Source: Bacillota bacterium
GTDB taxonomy: Bacteria > Bacillota > Negativicutes > DSM-13327
Length of the DNA: 34,993 bases
Direction: 5' to 3'
Assembly (NCBI GenBank): GCA_017889585.1
Contig: JAGFZX010000034.1
Location: forward strand, 1 to 34,993
Position numbers and translations under genes: made by a program. Of the stretch, positions 15,206-23,461 are shown piece by piece (position 1 is the stretch's first letter; every line of letters starts with the position of its first letter). Under the pieces are notes generated by a model that ran no database searches, was not told where the DNA came from, and saw nothing but the letters and a program-made list of their open reading frames with translations.

Positions 15206-15235
15206 TGTAGAGAACTGTAAAATTACATATTGATG

Positions 15236-15400
15236 GTATAGGTGCCCTTTGGGGCTTAATAGGGAAGTAAGGTGAAAATCCAACACGGTCCCGCCACTGT
15301 AATGGGGAGTAAATCCATGTGTATGCCACTGGGATGAAAATCTTGGGAAGGTATGGACGCGCGATGATCCAGAGTCAGGAGAACTGCCTATATAGCAATC
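15236..15400 (+). promoter_or_regulatory. Cobalamin riboswitch
   Basis: The sequence has the B12-element landmarks in order: AGGTGCCC, TTAATAGGGAAGT, AGGTGAAAATCC, ACGGTCCCGCCACTGTAA, ATGCCACTGGG, TTGGGAAGG, GATGATCCAGAGTCAGGAGA and CTGCCTAT. It precedes cbiL, consistent with repression by adenosyl- or methylcobalamin. The region from 15400 to 15520 carries no recognisable gene and probably belongs to the expression platform. Confidence 0.96.
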
Positions 15401-15521
15401 ACCGATTGACCCGCGAGAGATGGGGAGGAGATTCGTACAGTTGTACTGTATGCTATATCGAAATACGATAGTATATTGATATATTCATGATTAGAGTACT
15501 GTTATGATTGTAGATATCCAC

Positions 15522-15555
15522 ATCTTCCGGTTGTATTTGACGGAGGATTTTTTTA
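15522..15555 (+). terminator. Terminator of the cobalamin riboswitch
   Basis: ATCTTCCG (15522-15529) pairs with CGGAGGAT (15541-15548) and is followed by seven T residues, about 45 bases before the cbiL start. Confidence 0.82.
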
Positions 15556-15598
15556 CGTTTAGATGCAATTCAGTACCAAATATTTTAAGGAGGCAATT

Positions 15599-16306
15599 AT
15601 GTCAGGAATTTTTTACGGTGTTGGTGTTGGGCCAGGAGATCCAGAATTACTTACTTTAAAAGCAGTTAAGGTGATTGAGCAAGCAGATATAATTATTGCG
15701 CCTAAAACTGAGAAAAAAGAAGATAGCACAGCTTTATCCATTGCTCGTCCCTATTTAAAAGCTGATGCTCATATATTAAAACTGGTTTTTCCCATGGTGA
15801 ATCATGCTACTACTTTAACTGATGCATGGGAGAGTAATAAGGAGTGTATTCTTGCCGAGCTACAAGCGGGGAAAAAAGTGGTATTTTTGACATTAGGTGA
15901 CCCCATGTTTTATAGTACTTATATGTATATTTATCGATTGTTAAAAGATTCTGGCCATGCTATTGAAACTATACCTGGCGTGCCGGCTTTTTGTGCAATT
16001 GGTAGCCAACTTGGTCAGCCACTGGCAGAGGGGAATGATGTACTTAGTATTATTCCCGCGACGATGTCTGAAGATGAAATGGATAAGATTTTGTCCTTAG
16101 CAGATAATGTTGTATTAATGAAGGTGTACAAGAACTTTGCACAGGTTGTGGAAAAATTAAAACAACATGGCTTTGGTGATAATGCGGTTATGATTAGTAA
16201 GTGTGGTTTACCTGAGGAACAGGTTAGTTATAATTTAGAAGAAGTTGATGCAACACAGGTCAATTATCTGACGACAATTTTGGCCAAGAAACGTAAATTA
16301 GGTTAG
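15599..16306 (+). CDS. cbiL: Cobalt-factor II / precorrin-2 C20-methyltransferase
   Basis: A 235-residue SAM-dependent tetrapyrrole methyltransferase of the CobI/CbiL type. It opens with GVGVGPGDPELLTLKAVKVI, the family signature, followed by FLTLGDPMFYSTYMYI and IPGVPAFCAIGSQLGQPLAEG. The enzyme methylates C20 of the precorrin or cobalt-factor ring. The start at 15599 has AAGGAGG five bases upstream; an ATG 12 codons earlier has none. The gene is first after the B12 riboswitch, and the cobaltochelatase follows, so the anaerobic route (cobalt-factor II) is likely. The remaining cbi genes are not in the window. Confidence 0.93.
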   Translation: MSGIFYGVGVGPGDPELLTLKAVKVIEQADIIIAPKTEKKEDSTALSIARPYLKADAHILKLVFPMVNHATTLTDAWESNKECILAELQAGKKVVFLTLGDPMFYSTYMYIYRLLKDSGHAIETIPGVPAFCAIGSQLGQPLAEGNDVLSIIPATMSEDEMDKILSLADNVVLMKVYKNFAQVVEKLKQHGFGDNAVMISKCGLPEEQVSYNLEEVDATQVNYLTTILAKKRKLG

Positions 16307-16344
16307 TATTGCCTTATTTAGTATTGAGTGAGGGATTATACATA

Positions 16345-17271
16345 ATGAAAGATGATTTCATATATAGACTAGCAATGATTGCAGTTTTTAGTGTTGTGTT
16401 GTTGGCAGGAAGTAATTTGTTTACGATATCTAAAGTGAAGGCCCAATCTATAGAAGAAAATAAAAAAGCCATTGTTGTGGTTAGTTTTGGTACTACATAT
16501 GCTGAGGCCCGGAAAAGTTGTATTGAAACTGTGGAAAGCCGTATCCAGCAGGCTTTTCCAGAGTATGATGTATACCGGGCTTTCACTTCCAAAATTGTAA
16601 TGAAACGCTTGGCTGAGCGAGATAATATTCATGTTGATGATTTAGAAACTGTACTAGCAAAGCTACAAAATGAAGGCTATACAGAAGTGATTATTCAAAC
16701 AACTCATTTGACTCCAGGTGAGGAATATGAGAAAAAAGTATTAGTTGTTGCCATGCGATTTAAGGAAATCTTTCCTAAAATAGTTGTCGGACGTCCTTTA
16801 TTGTATTTCAAGGGTGATGATGGTCAGCCTGATGACTTTGCCATTGCTGCGGAGGCATTGAAATGGCAAATGCCATCTGAACTTAGTGAGGGGCAGGCCG
16901 TTGTATTTATGGGTCATGGGTCGCCAAATCAGCACAATCCAGCATATGAGCTGATGCAACAGCATTTTGATGAGGCTAATATAAACGCTATGGTAGGTGT
17001 GGTAGAAGAAACAGATCATCCTAGTTTCCCTGATGTGCAAAAATCCCTTGCAGCGAAAAATATGAAAAAGATTGTACTGATGCCACTCCTCTTAGTGGCT
17101 GGAGATCATGCTAATAATGATATGGCGGGTACGGAAAAAGAGTCTTGGAAAAATCAATTACTTGGGCAGGGCTATGAAGTAGAAACATATCTACATGGTT
17201 TAGGTGAAAACACTGCTATCCAGGATATTTATGTGCAGCATGTGCGGGATGCCATTGCAGGCTTAGAATAG
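16345..17271 (+). CDS. cbiK: Exported CbiK-type sirohydrochlorin cobaltochelatase
   Basis: A 308-residue CbiK-family chelatase. AIVVVSFGTTYAEARKSCIE, TTHLTPGEEYEKK, FMGHGSPNQHNPAYE and PLLLVAGDHANNDM are conserved CbiK stretches, the last two carrying the metal-binding histidines. Unusually, the first 33 residues form a signal-peptide-like segment (basic start, hydrophobic 11-25, VKAQS cleavage-like site), so the enzyme is probably periplasmic, like the exported CbiK known in Desulfovibrio. Either it handles metal or tetrapyrroles outside the cytoplasm, or a second cytosolic chelatase does synthesis. It lies 38 bases after cbiL under the same riboswitch. A terminator follows. Confidence 0.9.
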   Translation: MKDDFIYRLAMIAVFSVVLLAGSNLFTISKVKAQSIEENKKAIVVVSFGTTYAEARKSCIETVESRIQQAFPEYDVYRAFTSKIVMKRLAERDNIHVDDLETVLAKLQNEGYTEVIIQTTHLTPGEEYEKKVLVVAMRFKEIFPKIVVGRPLLYFKGDDGQPDDFAIAAEALKWQMPSELSEGQAVVFMGHGSPNQHNPAYELMQQHFDEANINAMVGVVEETDHPSFPDVQKSLAAKNMKKIVLMPLLLVAGDHANNDMAGTEKESWKNQLLGQGYEVETYLHGLGENTAIQDIYVQHVRDAIAGLE

Positions 17272-17291
17272 GTAACTTGCTACATTCATTT

Positions 17292-17317
17292 GCCGGATAT
17301 TTGTATCCGGCCTTTCT
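17292..17317 (+). terminator. Terminator after cbiK
   Basis: An 8-bp GC-rich stem (17292-17299 with 17304-17311), a 4-base loop, then CTTTCT. It may separate cbiLK from the transporter genes downstream. Confidence 0.7.
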
Positions 17318-17371
17318 CATAGTATTGGAAGTTATAGGTTTCCTGTAGAATAAATGGAAAACCATATTTTA

Positions 17372-17470
17372 AAACACAAAGATGCAAAGCCGCTATGCGG
17401 ATACAAAGACCACAAAGAGGATATTAAAAAAACTTTGTGTCCTTTGCGCTTCTTTGTGACCTTTGTGTTT
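17372..17470. repeat. Palindromic intergenic repeat, copy A
   Basis: Outer arms AAACACAAAG (17372-17381) and CTTTGTGTTT (17461-17470) enclose GCCGCTATGCGG and ACAAAGACCACAAAGAGG, then an AT-rich centre and a complementary return. Copy C (33225-33321) shares the same blocks in the same order, and 21922-21995 is a shorter relative. A short ORF running through it is not a credible gene. Confidence 0.8.
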
Positions 17471-17528
17471 ACCAGGGTTTTTACCCTCTGCTTTTTCCCC
17501 ATTTTTCATATATGGAAGGAGAGTCATT

Positions 17529-18497
17529 GTGAAACGTAAACTTTTATATTTCGCATGTATACTTACTATGATTAGCTTGGTGTTTTCTGGATGTGCTTCT
17601 CAGCCTAAGGATAAACAAATAGTAGAGGCTAGTACTGACTATTTACGGATTACTGATGATGCCGGCAGGATAGTTCTATTACCCAAAAAACCACAGCGTA
17701 TTGTGGTTTTGTCAACATCATTCTTAGATGTTTTATATGGGGTTGGTGGAGAAGCTGTCGGGAGGCCGAGCTCAAAGACTCTTGCAATGTTCCCTGCATC
17801 TCAGATCGCAGGTGAAGTGGGGTATGTGTATAATATCAATAATGAACAATTACTATCACTGCAACCAGATTTGGTCATTGGTTTTCAAGGCATTCATGAA
17901 AAACTGATTCCTATATTAGAAAGCAGTAAGATACCTGTTATGATGCTTAAAATGAAAACATATGATGATGTTTTAGTAAAGATAAAACTGATGGGGGATA
18001 TTGTAGGTACACAGGCTAAGGCTCAAAGTGTGATTGACAAAATGCAGATGAAAATCAATGAAGTTGTGGCTAAATTACCTGTTCAAAGTAAAAAAGTTGT
18101 CATTTTACATGCCACTGCCAAAAATGTTACAGTGGAGCTGGAGGGCAGTATTGCAGGCAATGTCGCTAAGATGCTGAAAATCAAAAATATTGCTGTAGGC
18201 AGTAAGTCAATAGATAGTGATCCTGATATTGCCCCCTATAGCTTAGAAAAATTGGTAGAAGGGGATGCTGATGCCATTTTGGTTGTGACCATGGGTAATA
18301 TGGCTGATATTGAAAAAAGAATGAAAACAGATATTGCTAGTAATCCAGCATGGGCAGGATTGCGGGCTGTACAAAATGGTCAAGTGTTTTTTCTGCCGTC
18401 AGAACTTTTTCAATTAAATCCTGGTATTCGTTTTCATGAATCTGTAGAATATATGGCTAAAGTTGTATATCCAGAGGTTTACGGCAATGTTAAATAG
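17529..18497 (+). CDS. btuF: BtuF/FecB-like substrate-binding lipoprotein
   Basis: About 322 residues, starting at a GTG that follows GGAGAG. A lipoprotein signal peptide ends at LVFSGC (Cys22). The rest is a helical-backbone binding protein of the BtuF/FhuD class: ITDDAGRIVLLPKKPQRIVV, EQLLSLQPDLVIGFQG, and NPAWAGLRAVQNGQVFFLP near the end. With the permease and ATPase that follow it forms a B12/corrinoid, cobalt-complex or siderophore importer. Proximity to the cobalamin riboswitch and cbiLK favours corrinoids, but a terminator and a repeat lie between, so common control is not certain. Confidence 0.85.
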   Translation: MKRKLLYFACILTMISLVFSGCASQPKDKQIVEASTDYLRITDDAGRIVLLPKKPQRIVVLSTSFLDVLYGVGGEAVGRPSSKTLAMFPASQIAGEVGYVYNINNEQLLSLQPDLVIGFQGIHEKLIPILESSKIPVMMLKMKTYDDVLVKIKLMGDIVGTQAKAQSVIDKMQMKINEVVAKLPVQSKKVVILHATAKNVTVELEGSIAGNVAKMLKIKNIAVGSKSIDSDPDIAPYSLEKLVEGDADAILVVTMGNMADIEKRMKTDIASNPAWAGLRAVQNGQVFFLPSELFQLNPGIRFHESVEYMAKVVYPEVYGNVK

Positions 18498-19503
18498 TAA
18501 ATTATTTCCATGTAGTGGAGTGCGTGAACGAAGTACTTGGCGAGCTTTTATATTAATTCTTTTTACCTTGCTAGCAGTTGGCGGTATTATCCTCAGTTTG
18601 ACTAAAGGAGCTTTATATATTAGCCTGAATGATATTATATTAGCTATTTTCTCGGACAGTTCAGGGTCCAATCGGCAGGTTATTTGGAATATTCGTCTGC
18701 CAAGAACATTAGTAGGTGCTTTGGTAGGCGTTAATTTAGCTCTGGCAGGGGCGATCCTCCAAGGGGTCATGAAAAATCCCTTGGCTGATCCTCATATTAT
18801 TGGTATTTCATCAGGTGCAGGTCTAGCAGGAGTAACGATTATGGTGTTGTTTCCTCATAAAGAGTATCTGGTTACACCGATTGCTTTTATGGGAGCCATG
18901 TTTGCTGCTATATTTATTTATATATTGGCTTGGAAAGGTGGCATTAGGCCGGTACGTATCATCTTAGCCGGGGTGGCAGTATCCGCATTTTTAAATTCAG
19001 GCATTTCAGCCTTGATGGTGTTTTATAGTGACCGAGTCCATGGTGCACTGATGTGGATGGTGGGCGGGCTGTCAGCTCGAAGTTGGCCCCATCTTGATAT
19101 TATTTTCCCTTATACTGTAGTAGGCGGTATACTGGCTATTCTCGGAGCAGGGCGACTTAATATTTTAAATTTGGGGGATGACATCGCCCGGGGTCTGGGA
19201 CTTAATGTAGAAGTGTCGAGAATTGCTATGACAGCAGTCGCATCTCTACTAGCGGCAAGTGCTGTTAGTGTAGTCGGGCTACTGGGTTTTGTTGGACTGA
19301 TTGTACCCCATGCTGCACGCCTGCTGGTAGGATCTGATTATCGTTATTTATTGCCAGCTTCCGCCATTTTAGGCGTGGCAGTTGTTACCTTAAGTGATAC
19401 TTTGGCAAGGGTGGCATTTTCCCCTATTGAAATTCCAGTCGGCATTATTATGGCCTTTGTCGGTGCGCCCTTTTTTTTATACCTCTTAAGGAGGGATGCA
19501 TAA
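18487..19503 (+). CDS. btuC: BtuC/FecCD-type ABC permease
   Basis: About 338 residues with 9-10 membrane segments. Family stretches include IRLPRTLVGALVGVNLALAG, GVMKNPLADPHIIGISSGAG (the conserved NPLADP-G-GAG region that contacts substrate and ATPase), GLNVEVSRI and GFVGLIVPHAARLLVG. The chosen ATG overlaps the end of the binding-protein gene by 11 bases, which fits translational coupling. It pairs with the ATPase that follows. Confidence 0.92.
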   Translation: MLNSKLFPCSGVRERSTWRAFILILFTLLAVGGIILSLTKGALYISLNDIILAIFSDSSGSNRQVIWNIRLPRTLVGALVGVNLALAGAILQGVMKNPLADPHIIGISSGAGLAGVTIMVLFPHKEYLVTPIAFMGAMFAAIFIYILAWKGGIRPVRIILAGVAVSAFLNSGISALMVFYSDRVHGALMWMVGGLSARSWPHLDIIFPYTVVGGILAILGAGRLNILNLGDDIARGLGLNVEVSRIAMTAVASLLAASAVSVVGLLGFVGLIVPHAARLLVGSDYRYLLPASAILGVAVVTLSDTLARVAFSPIEIPVGIIMAFVGAPFFLYLLRRDA

Positions 19504-20294
19504 TGGCTATCATGAAAGCGGAAAATTTATCAGTGGACTTTTATGAAAAATCCGTATTGAAAAATTTGACCATAGCAGTAGAAAAGGGCCAGATCGTTTC
19601 CATATTAGGACCCAATGGCTCAGGGAAAAGTACACTACTTAAAACATTATCTCGTAATTTAAAACCCAATAAGGGTAGTGTTTATTTGGATGACAATAAC
19701 TTGGCAGAGTTGAGCGCAAAATTTATTGCCCGAAAAATGGCTGTTTTGCCCCAGTCACCAGAGGCCCCGAAGGATCTAACAGTTAGGGACTTGGTAGAAT
19801 ATGGACGTTATCCTCATCAAAGTTGGTGGCAGGGCAAATCGCAGGAAGATGATCAGTGTGTAGACTGGGCCTTAGTGCAAACCGAGCTTTTGGATATGTC
19901 GAGTCGGATTGTCAGTACACTATCTGGTGGTGAGCGTCAACGGGTGTGGATTGCTATGGCTTTGGCGCAAAAACCAGAAATTTTATTATTAGATGAACCC
20001 ACCACTTATCTTGATATTTGCCATCAGTTAGAGATTATGGAATTATTAGCAGACTTCAACCGCAACCATGATATCACGGTAGCCATGGTGCTTCATGATA
20101 TCAATCATGCTGCCAGATATTCAGATTGTGTTGCTGTAGTACATCAAGGTAAGATTTTTGCTATGGGCAAGCCTGAGGATGTCATTACTGTTCATACATT
20201 GCGAGTCGTATTTGGGGTTGAGAGTGAAATTCAGATTGACCATGTTGGCAAACTTGTTGTGATGATTACAGGGTTAACTAAAAAAAGAGGGTAA
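19503..20294 (+). CDS. btuD: BtuD/FecE-type ABC ATPase
   Basis: A 263-residue ATPase. Walker A is GPNGSGKST, the Q-loop region is AVLPQSPEAPKDLTV, the signature is LSGGERQRVWIAMALAQ, and Walker B is ILLLDEPTTYLD, followed by the HDINHAARYSD switch. These are typical of iron-siderophore/B12 importers. The ATG overlaps the permease TAA by one base, with AGGAGG in front, so the genes form a coupled unit. Confidence 0.92.
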   Translation: MAIMKAENLSVDFYEKSVLKNLTIAVEKGQIVSILGPNGSGKSTLLKTLSRNLKPNKGSVYLDDNNLAELSAKFIARKMAVLPQSPEAPKDLTVRDLVEYGRYPHQSWWQGKSQEDDQCVDWALVQTELLDMSSRIVSTLSGGERQRVWIAMALAQKPEILLLDEPTTYLDICHQLEIMELLADFNRNHDITVAMVLHDINHAARYSDCVAVVHQGKIFAMGKPEDVITVHTLRVVFGVESEIQIDHVGKLVVMITGLTKKRG

Positions 20295-20298
20295 AAAG

Positions 20299-21132
20299 AT
20301 GATTCATATTGAAGGATTAATTAAAAAATTTGGTGATCGAACTGCAGTTGATCATTTATCCTTAGATATTGCCAAGGGCGAGGTTTTTGGCCTCTTGGGA
20401 CCTAACGGGGCAGGTAAGACTACAACGATTCGGATGCTTACCATGCTAACACAGCCGACAGCTGGTACAATTATGATAGATGGCTGTGATCATGGTGAAC
20501 AGTGCATTAAAGCTGTTATTGGGGTGGTACCCCAGCATTTTAATTTGGATATTGAATTAACGGCCTGGGAAAATCTTGAGCTTCACGGGCGACTTCATCA
20601 CATGCCAACAGAAGAGCGCAGGCAGCGTATTGCAGAGCTACTGGAATACGTAGAACTCAGTGATCGAGGGACTGAAATGGTGCAAAAATTTTCTGGCGGC
20701 ATGAAGCGCCGTTTGATGATCGCTAGAGCATTACTGCATCGGCCTAAAGTATTGTTTTTGGATGAGCCTACAGTTGGGCTTGATCCCCAAGTGCGCAGGC
20801 GCCTGTGGGAACTGATTCGCCACTTGAAAGATGAAGGACTTACCGTGCTGCTCACTACCCATTATATTGAAGAAGCGGAAAGCTTGTGCCAGCGGGTAGC
20901 TATATTGGAAAAAGGCAAGTTGATTGCCTTAGATACCCCGGCAGCCCTATGCCAGCGATTGGGCGCTTATGTAGTAGAGTGGGATGAACCAGAGGGGTCT
21001 AAAACTAGGTTTTTTACTGATCGGGCTATAGCTTCAGAATTTGCTGCCACATTAACGACAACCACCACCCTCAGGCAAACTAATTTGGAAGATGCTTTTG
21101 TTGAATTGACGGGGCGAAAGGTGACAGGCTAA
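20299..21132 (+). CDS. ABC-2-type transporter ATPase (DrrA/CcmA-like)
   Basis: A 277-residue ATPase of the drug/lipid-export group, not the importer group. It has GPNGAGKTTTIRMLTMLTQP, the VVPQHFNLDIELTAWENLEL region, FSGGMKRRLMIARALLHRP, VLFLDEPTVGLDPQVRR and TTHYIEEAESLCQRV. A C-terminal extension of about 60 residues ends in LEDAFVELTGR, typical of this group. It starts four bases after btuD and overlaps the permease gene by one base. Its cargo is unknown; the location suggests a corrinoid, tetrapyrrole or metal-related substrate, which is inference. Confidence 0.9.
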   Translation: MIHIEGLIKKFGDRTAVDHLSLDIAKGEVFGLLGPNGAGKTTTIRMLTMLTQPTAGTIMIDGCDHGEQCIKAVIGVVPQHFNLDIELTAWENLELHGRLHHMPTEERRQRIAELLEYVELSDRGTEMVQKFSGGMKRRLMIARALLHRPKVLFLDEPTVGLDPQVRRRLWELIRHLKDEGLTVLLTTHYIEEAESLCQRVAILEKGKLIALDTPAALCQRLGAYVVEWDEPEGSKTRFFTDRAIASEFAATLTTTTTLRQTNLEDAFVELTGRKVTG

Positions 21133-21872
21133 TGCTGTATGATATTTGGACAGTTTTCTGGCGAGAATGGTTGGTATTACGTCGCCGCATTGGACGTTTT
21201 ATTTTATCCCGTATGGTTTCACCGGTGCTATACCTTGTAGCTTTTGGCTGGGGCCTGGGGCGCAGTATTCAGGTTAATCAGGGGAGTTATTTGGATTTCA
21301 TTGTGCCTGGCATTATTGCCTTAAACTCAATGAATATTAGCTTTATTTCAGTAGGCAGTCCTCTTAATATGAGTCGGTTATATCATAAAACCCTAGAAGA
21401 ATATTTGATTGCTCCCATTGGCTCTGTATCTTTTGTGATTGGTAAAGTGTTGGCTGGGGCACTGCGAGGTTTAATTTCCTCAGTTCTTATTATTGTACTA
21501 GCTTATGGTTTTGGTGCACATTTGATCATCAATTACTGGTTTTTGTTAGCTTTAGTGCTGAATTGCCTAGTTTTTGCTTCTATGGCACTGGTGGCTGCCA
21601 TGATTATGAATTCCCATGAAGATATGGCTAATTTTAATACCTATGTCTTACTGCCCATGTCATTTTTGTGTGCCACATTTTTTGTGCCAGATCATTTGCC
21701 AACAGTCCTGAACTGGATGATTCAAATATTGCCTCTCACACATGCAAGTTTCGCCCTGCGGACCATTGCGACAAATGGGGCAGTGCCAGTATTTTCTTTA
21801 GTAATAATGTTATCCTATAGCGCTATCTTTATAGGTATTGGGGTATGGTTAATGGAAAAGGTACGTGAATAA
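21132..21872 (+). CDS. ABC-2-type permease
   Basis: A 246-residue membrane protein with six hydrophobic segments. It has the ABC-2 pattern: an N-terminal cytosolic helix (FWREWLVLRRRIGRFILSRM), YLDFIVPGIIALNSMN, and the LEEYLIAPIGSVSFVIGKVL coupling region. It ends in a short cytosolic tail. It is the membrane half of the exporter with the upstream ATPase and is coupled to it by a one-base overlap. The last codons and the stop fall inside the terminator hairpin. Confidence 0.9.
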   Translation: MLYDIWTVFWREWLVLRRRIGRFILSRMVSPVLYLVAFGWGLGRSIQVNQGSYLDFIVPGIIALNSMNISFISVGSPLNMSRLYHKTLEEYLIAPIGSVSFVIGKVLAGALRGLISSVLIIVLAYGFGAHLIINYWFLLALVLNCLVFASMALVAAMIMNSHEDMANFNTYVLLPMSFLCATFFVPDHLPTVLNWMIQILPLTHASFALRTIATNGAVPVFSLVIMLSYSAIFIGIGVWLMEKVRE

Positions 21873-21900
21873 GCATTAATGCTTATTCACGTACCTTTTT
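21856..21900 (+). terminator. Terminator overlapping the end of the ABC-2 permease gene
   Basis: A near-perfect palindrome of about 20 bp per arm, centred at 21877-21878, ending in TTTTTT. The 5' arm holds the last five sense codons and the stop codon. Confidence 0.9.
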
Positions 21901-21921
21901 TGATGATAAAGAATAATGGTT

Positions 21922-21995
21922 AACCGCAACGGATGCAAAGAGTGTAAAGGTATTATTATTGCTTATTTTTTTTGTTCTTTTGCGCCTTTGCGGTT
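21922..21995. repeat. Palindromic intergenic repeat, short relative (B)
   Basis: Imperfect inverted repeat with ends AACCGCAA (21922-21929) and TTGCGGTT (21988-21995). The inner parts, GGATGCAAAG and CTTTTGCGCC, resemble the GCAAAG/CTTTGCG blocks of copies A and C. It lies between two convergent genes. Confidence 0.6.
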
Positions 21996-22023
21996 CAATA
22001 GAAAGCTTCGGTGTTATTCTAAT

Positions 22024-23190
22024 CTATTTTAGAAGAGTGAGGGCTGCGCGAGTCATAATTTCTACTCCATATGCTAGTGCTTTTTCATCAATATCAAATT
22101 TGGGATGATGCTGAGGGTAAATAATGCCCGCATCCTTATTGCCAACACCGACAAACATAAATGCACCAGGTACTTTTTCGAGGTAATGAGAGAAGTCTTC
22201 GCCACCCATAACAGGGTTAATTGTTAGTATATTTTCACTACCCAGTGTCTTTGTACCGGCATCTGCAAGTATTGTACTGATTGCCGGATTATTAATAACT
22301 GGAGGAAATCCTAAAAACTTTTCAAGAATAAAGGTGGCACCTGCTGCTTCACATATACCTTTCGTAACCTGCTCAATGCGATCAAAGAGTAGCATCCTCA
22401 GGCCCTCATTAAATGAACGGACAGTACCATTGAGGATAGCGGTATCAGGAATTATATTAAAAGTATCACCTGCTTTAAAGACGCCGAGAGATATGACAGC
22501 TTGTTCCATAGGATCAACACTGCGACTGACAATTGTATTTAACGCTACTGTTATTTGTGCACCTACAAGTAGAGCATCAACAGTCTGGTGGGGCATAGAG
22601 GCGTGACCGCCTTTTCCGCTAATCTTAATGGTAAATTCATCAGGTGATGCCATCATGGGGCCGTAAGTGATGCCAATTGTCCCCACATTCAAAGGTTGCC
22701 AAAGATGGGCACCGATGATTGAATCTACGCCAAGGAGAGCGCCTTCATCAATCATTGCAAGCGCTCCGCCTGGAAAGCGTTCCTCACTTGGCTGGAATAA
22801 GAATCGCACAGTACCCTGGAGCTCATCCTTCAATTCAACAAGGGTCTTCGCTATGCCAATCAGCATGGCGGTATGACCGTCATGTCCACAAGCATGACAC
22901 ACGCCAGGATGCTTTGACTGATAAGGTCTATCGCATTCATCTTGCAGTTCAAGTGCATCAATATCTGCACGAATTGCTACGGTTTTACCAGGCAAAGCTC
23001 CTTGTAAATCAGCAATAACACCTGTGATTGCTATTTTTTTAGGGTGTAGCCCGAGTGACGATAATTCATCTATAATTTTTTTTTGAGTATTAAATTCCTG
23101 GGTACTTAGCTCTGGATGGGTATGAAAATGACGACGCAAGTTTACAACATAGTCATTATGTTTTTCAATGAGATTTTTGATAATAGCCAA
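22024..23190 (-). CDS. M20-family amidohydrolase (N-acyl amino acid type)
   Basis: About 388 residues. It has RRHFHTHPELSTQEF, AIRADIDALELQD, CHACGHDGHTAMLIG and FQPSEERFPGGALAMI, the metal-binding segments of the M20D (HipO/AmaA/IAA-amidohydrolase) group, then GGHASMPHQTVDAL in the dimerisation domain and MGGEDFSHYLE at the end. These metallohydrolases release amino acids from N-acyl conjugates; the exact substrate is unknown. The start is a TTG at 23190 with GGAGG seven bases upstream; an in-frame ATG 11 codons earlier (23223) lacks a ribosome binding site. It is transcribed alone. The 271-base gap upstream (23191-23461) holds no gene or clear promoter that I can support. Confidence 0.92.
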   Translation of the reverse strand: MAIIKNLIEKHNDYVVNLRRHFHTHPELSTQEFNTQKKIIDELSSLGLHPKKIAITGVIADLQGALPGKTVAIRADIDALELQDECDRPYQSKHPGVCHACGHDGHTAMLIGIAKTLVELKDELQGTVRFLFQPSEERFPGGALAMIDEGALLGVDSIIGAHLWQPLNVGTIGITYGPMMASPDEFTIKISGKGGHASMPHQTVDALLVGAQITVALNTIVSRSVDPMEQAVISLGVFKAGDTFNIIPDTAILNGTVRSFNEGLRMLLFDRIEQVTKGICEAAGATFILEKFLGFPPVINNPAISTILADAGTKTLGSENILTINPVMGGEDFSHYLEKVPGAFMFVGVGNKDAGIIYPQHHPKFDIDEKALAYGVEIMTRAALTLLK

Positions 23191-23461
23191 TTGTTTGCCT
23201 CCGATGATTAGTTTTACTACCATTATATACTTGTGGCAATCAAAAGATAAAGGAAAAATTAATATAATAACTCTACTATTCTTTTCAGTTTATTTTCAGA
23301 CTTACACGTTATAGTTATATCGACAGGATATGCTTATATGTAATGTTTCTTCTATTAGCATTAATCAATTAGAGTCATCTTTGTTAGTCAGCCATATTAT
23401 AGGACGAATAGGATATTGGTTAATAGGAGAATAACATTCACTTGAAAGGAAAGATATTAAT

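Noticed and set aside
17354..17539. Short ORF between cbiK and btuF
   Set aside because: It lies almost entirely in the palindromic repeat, has no ribosome binding site, and its composition reflects the repeat.
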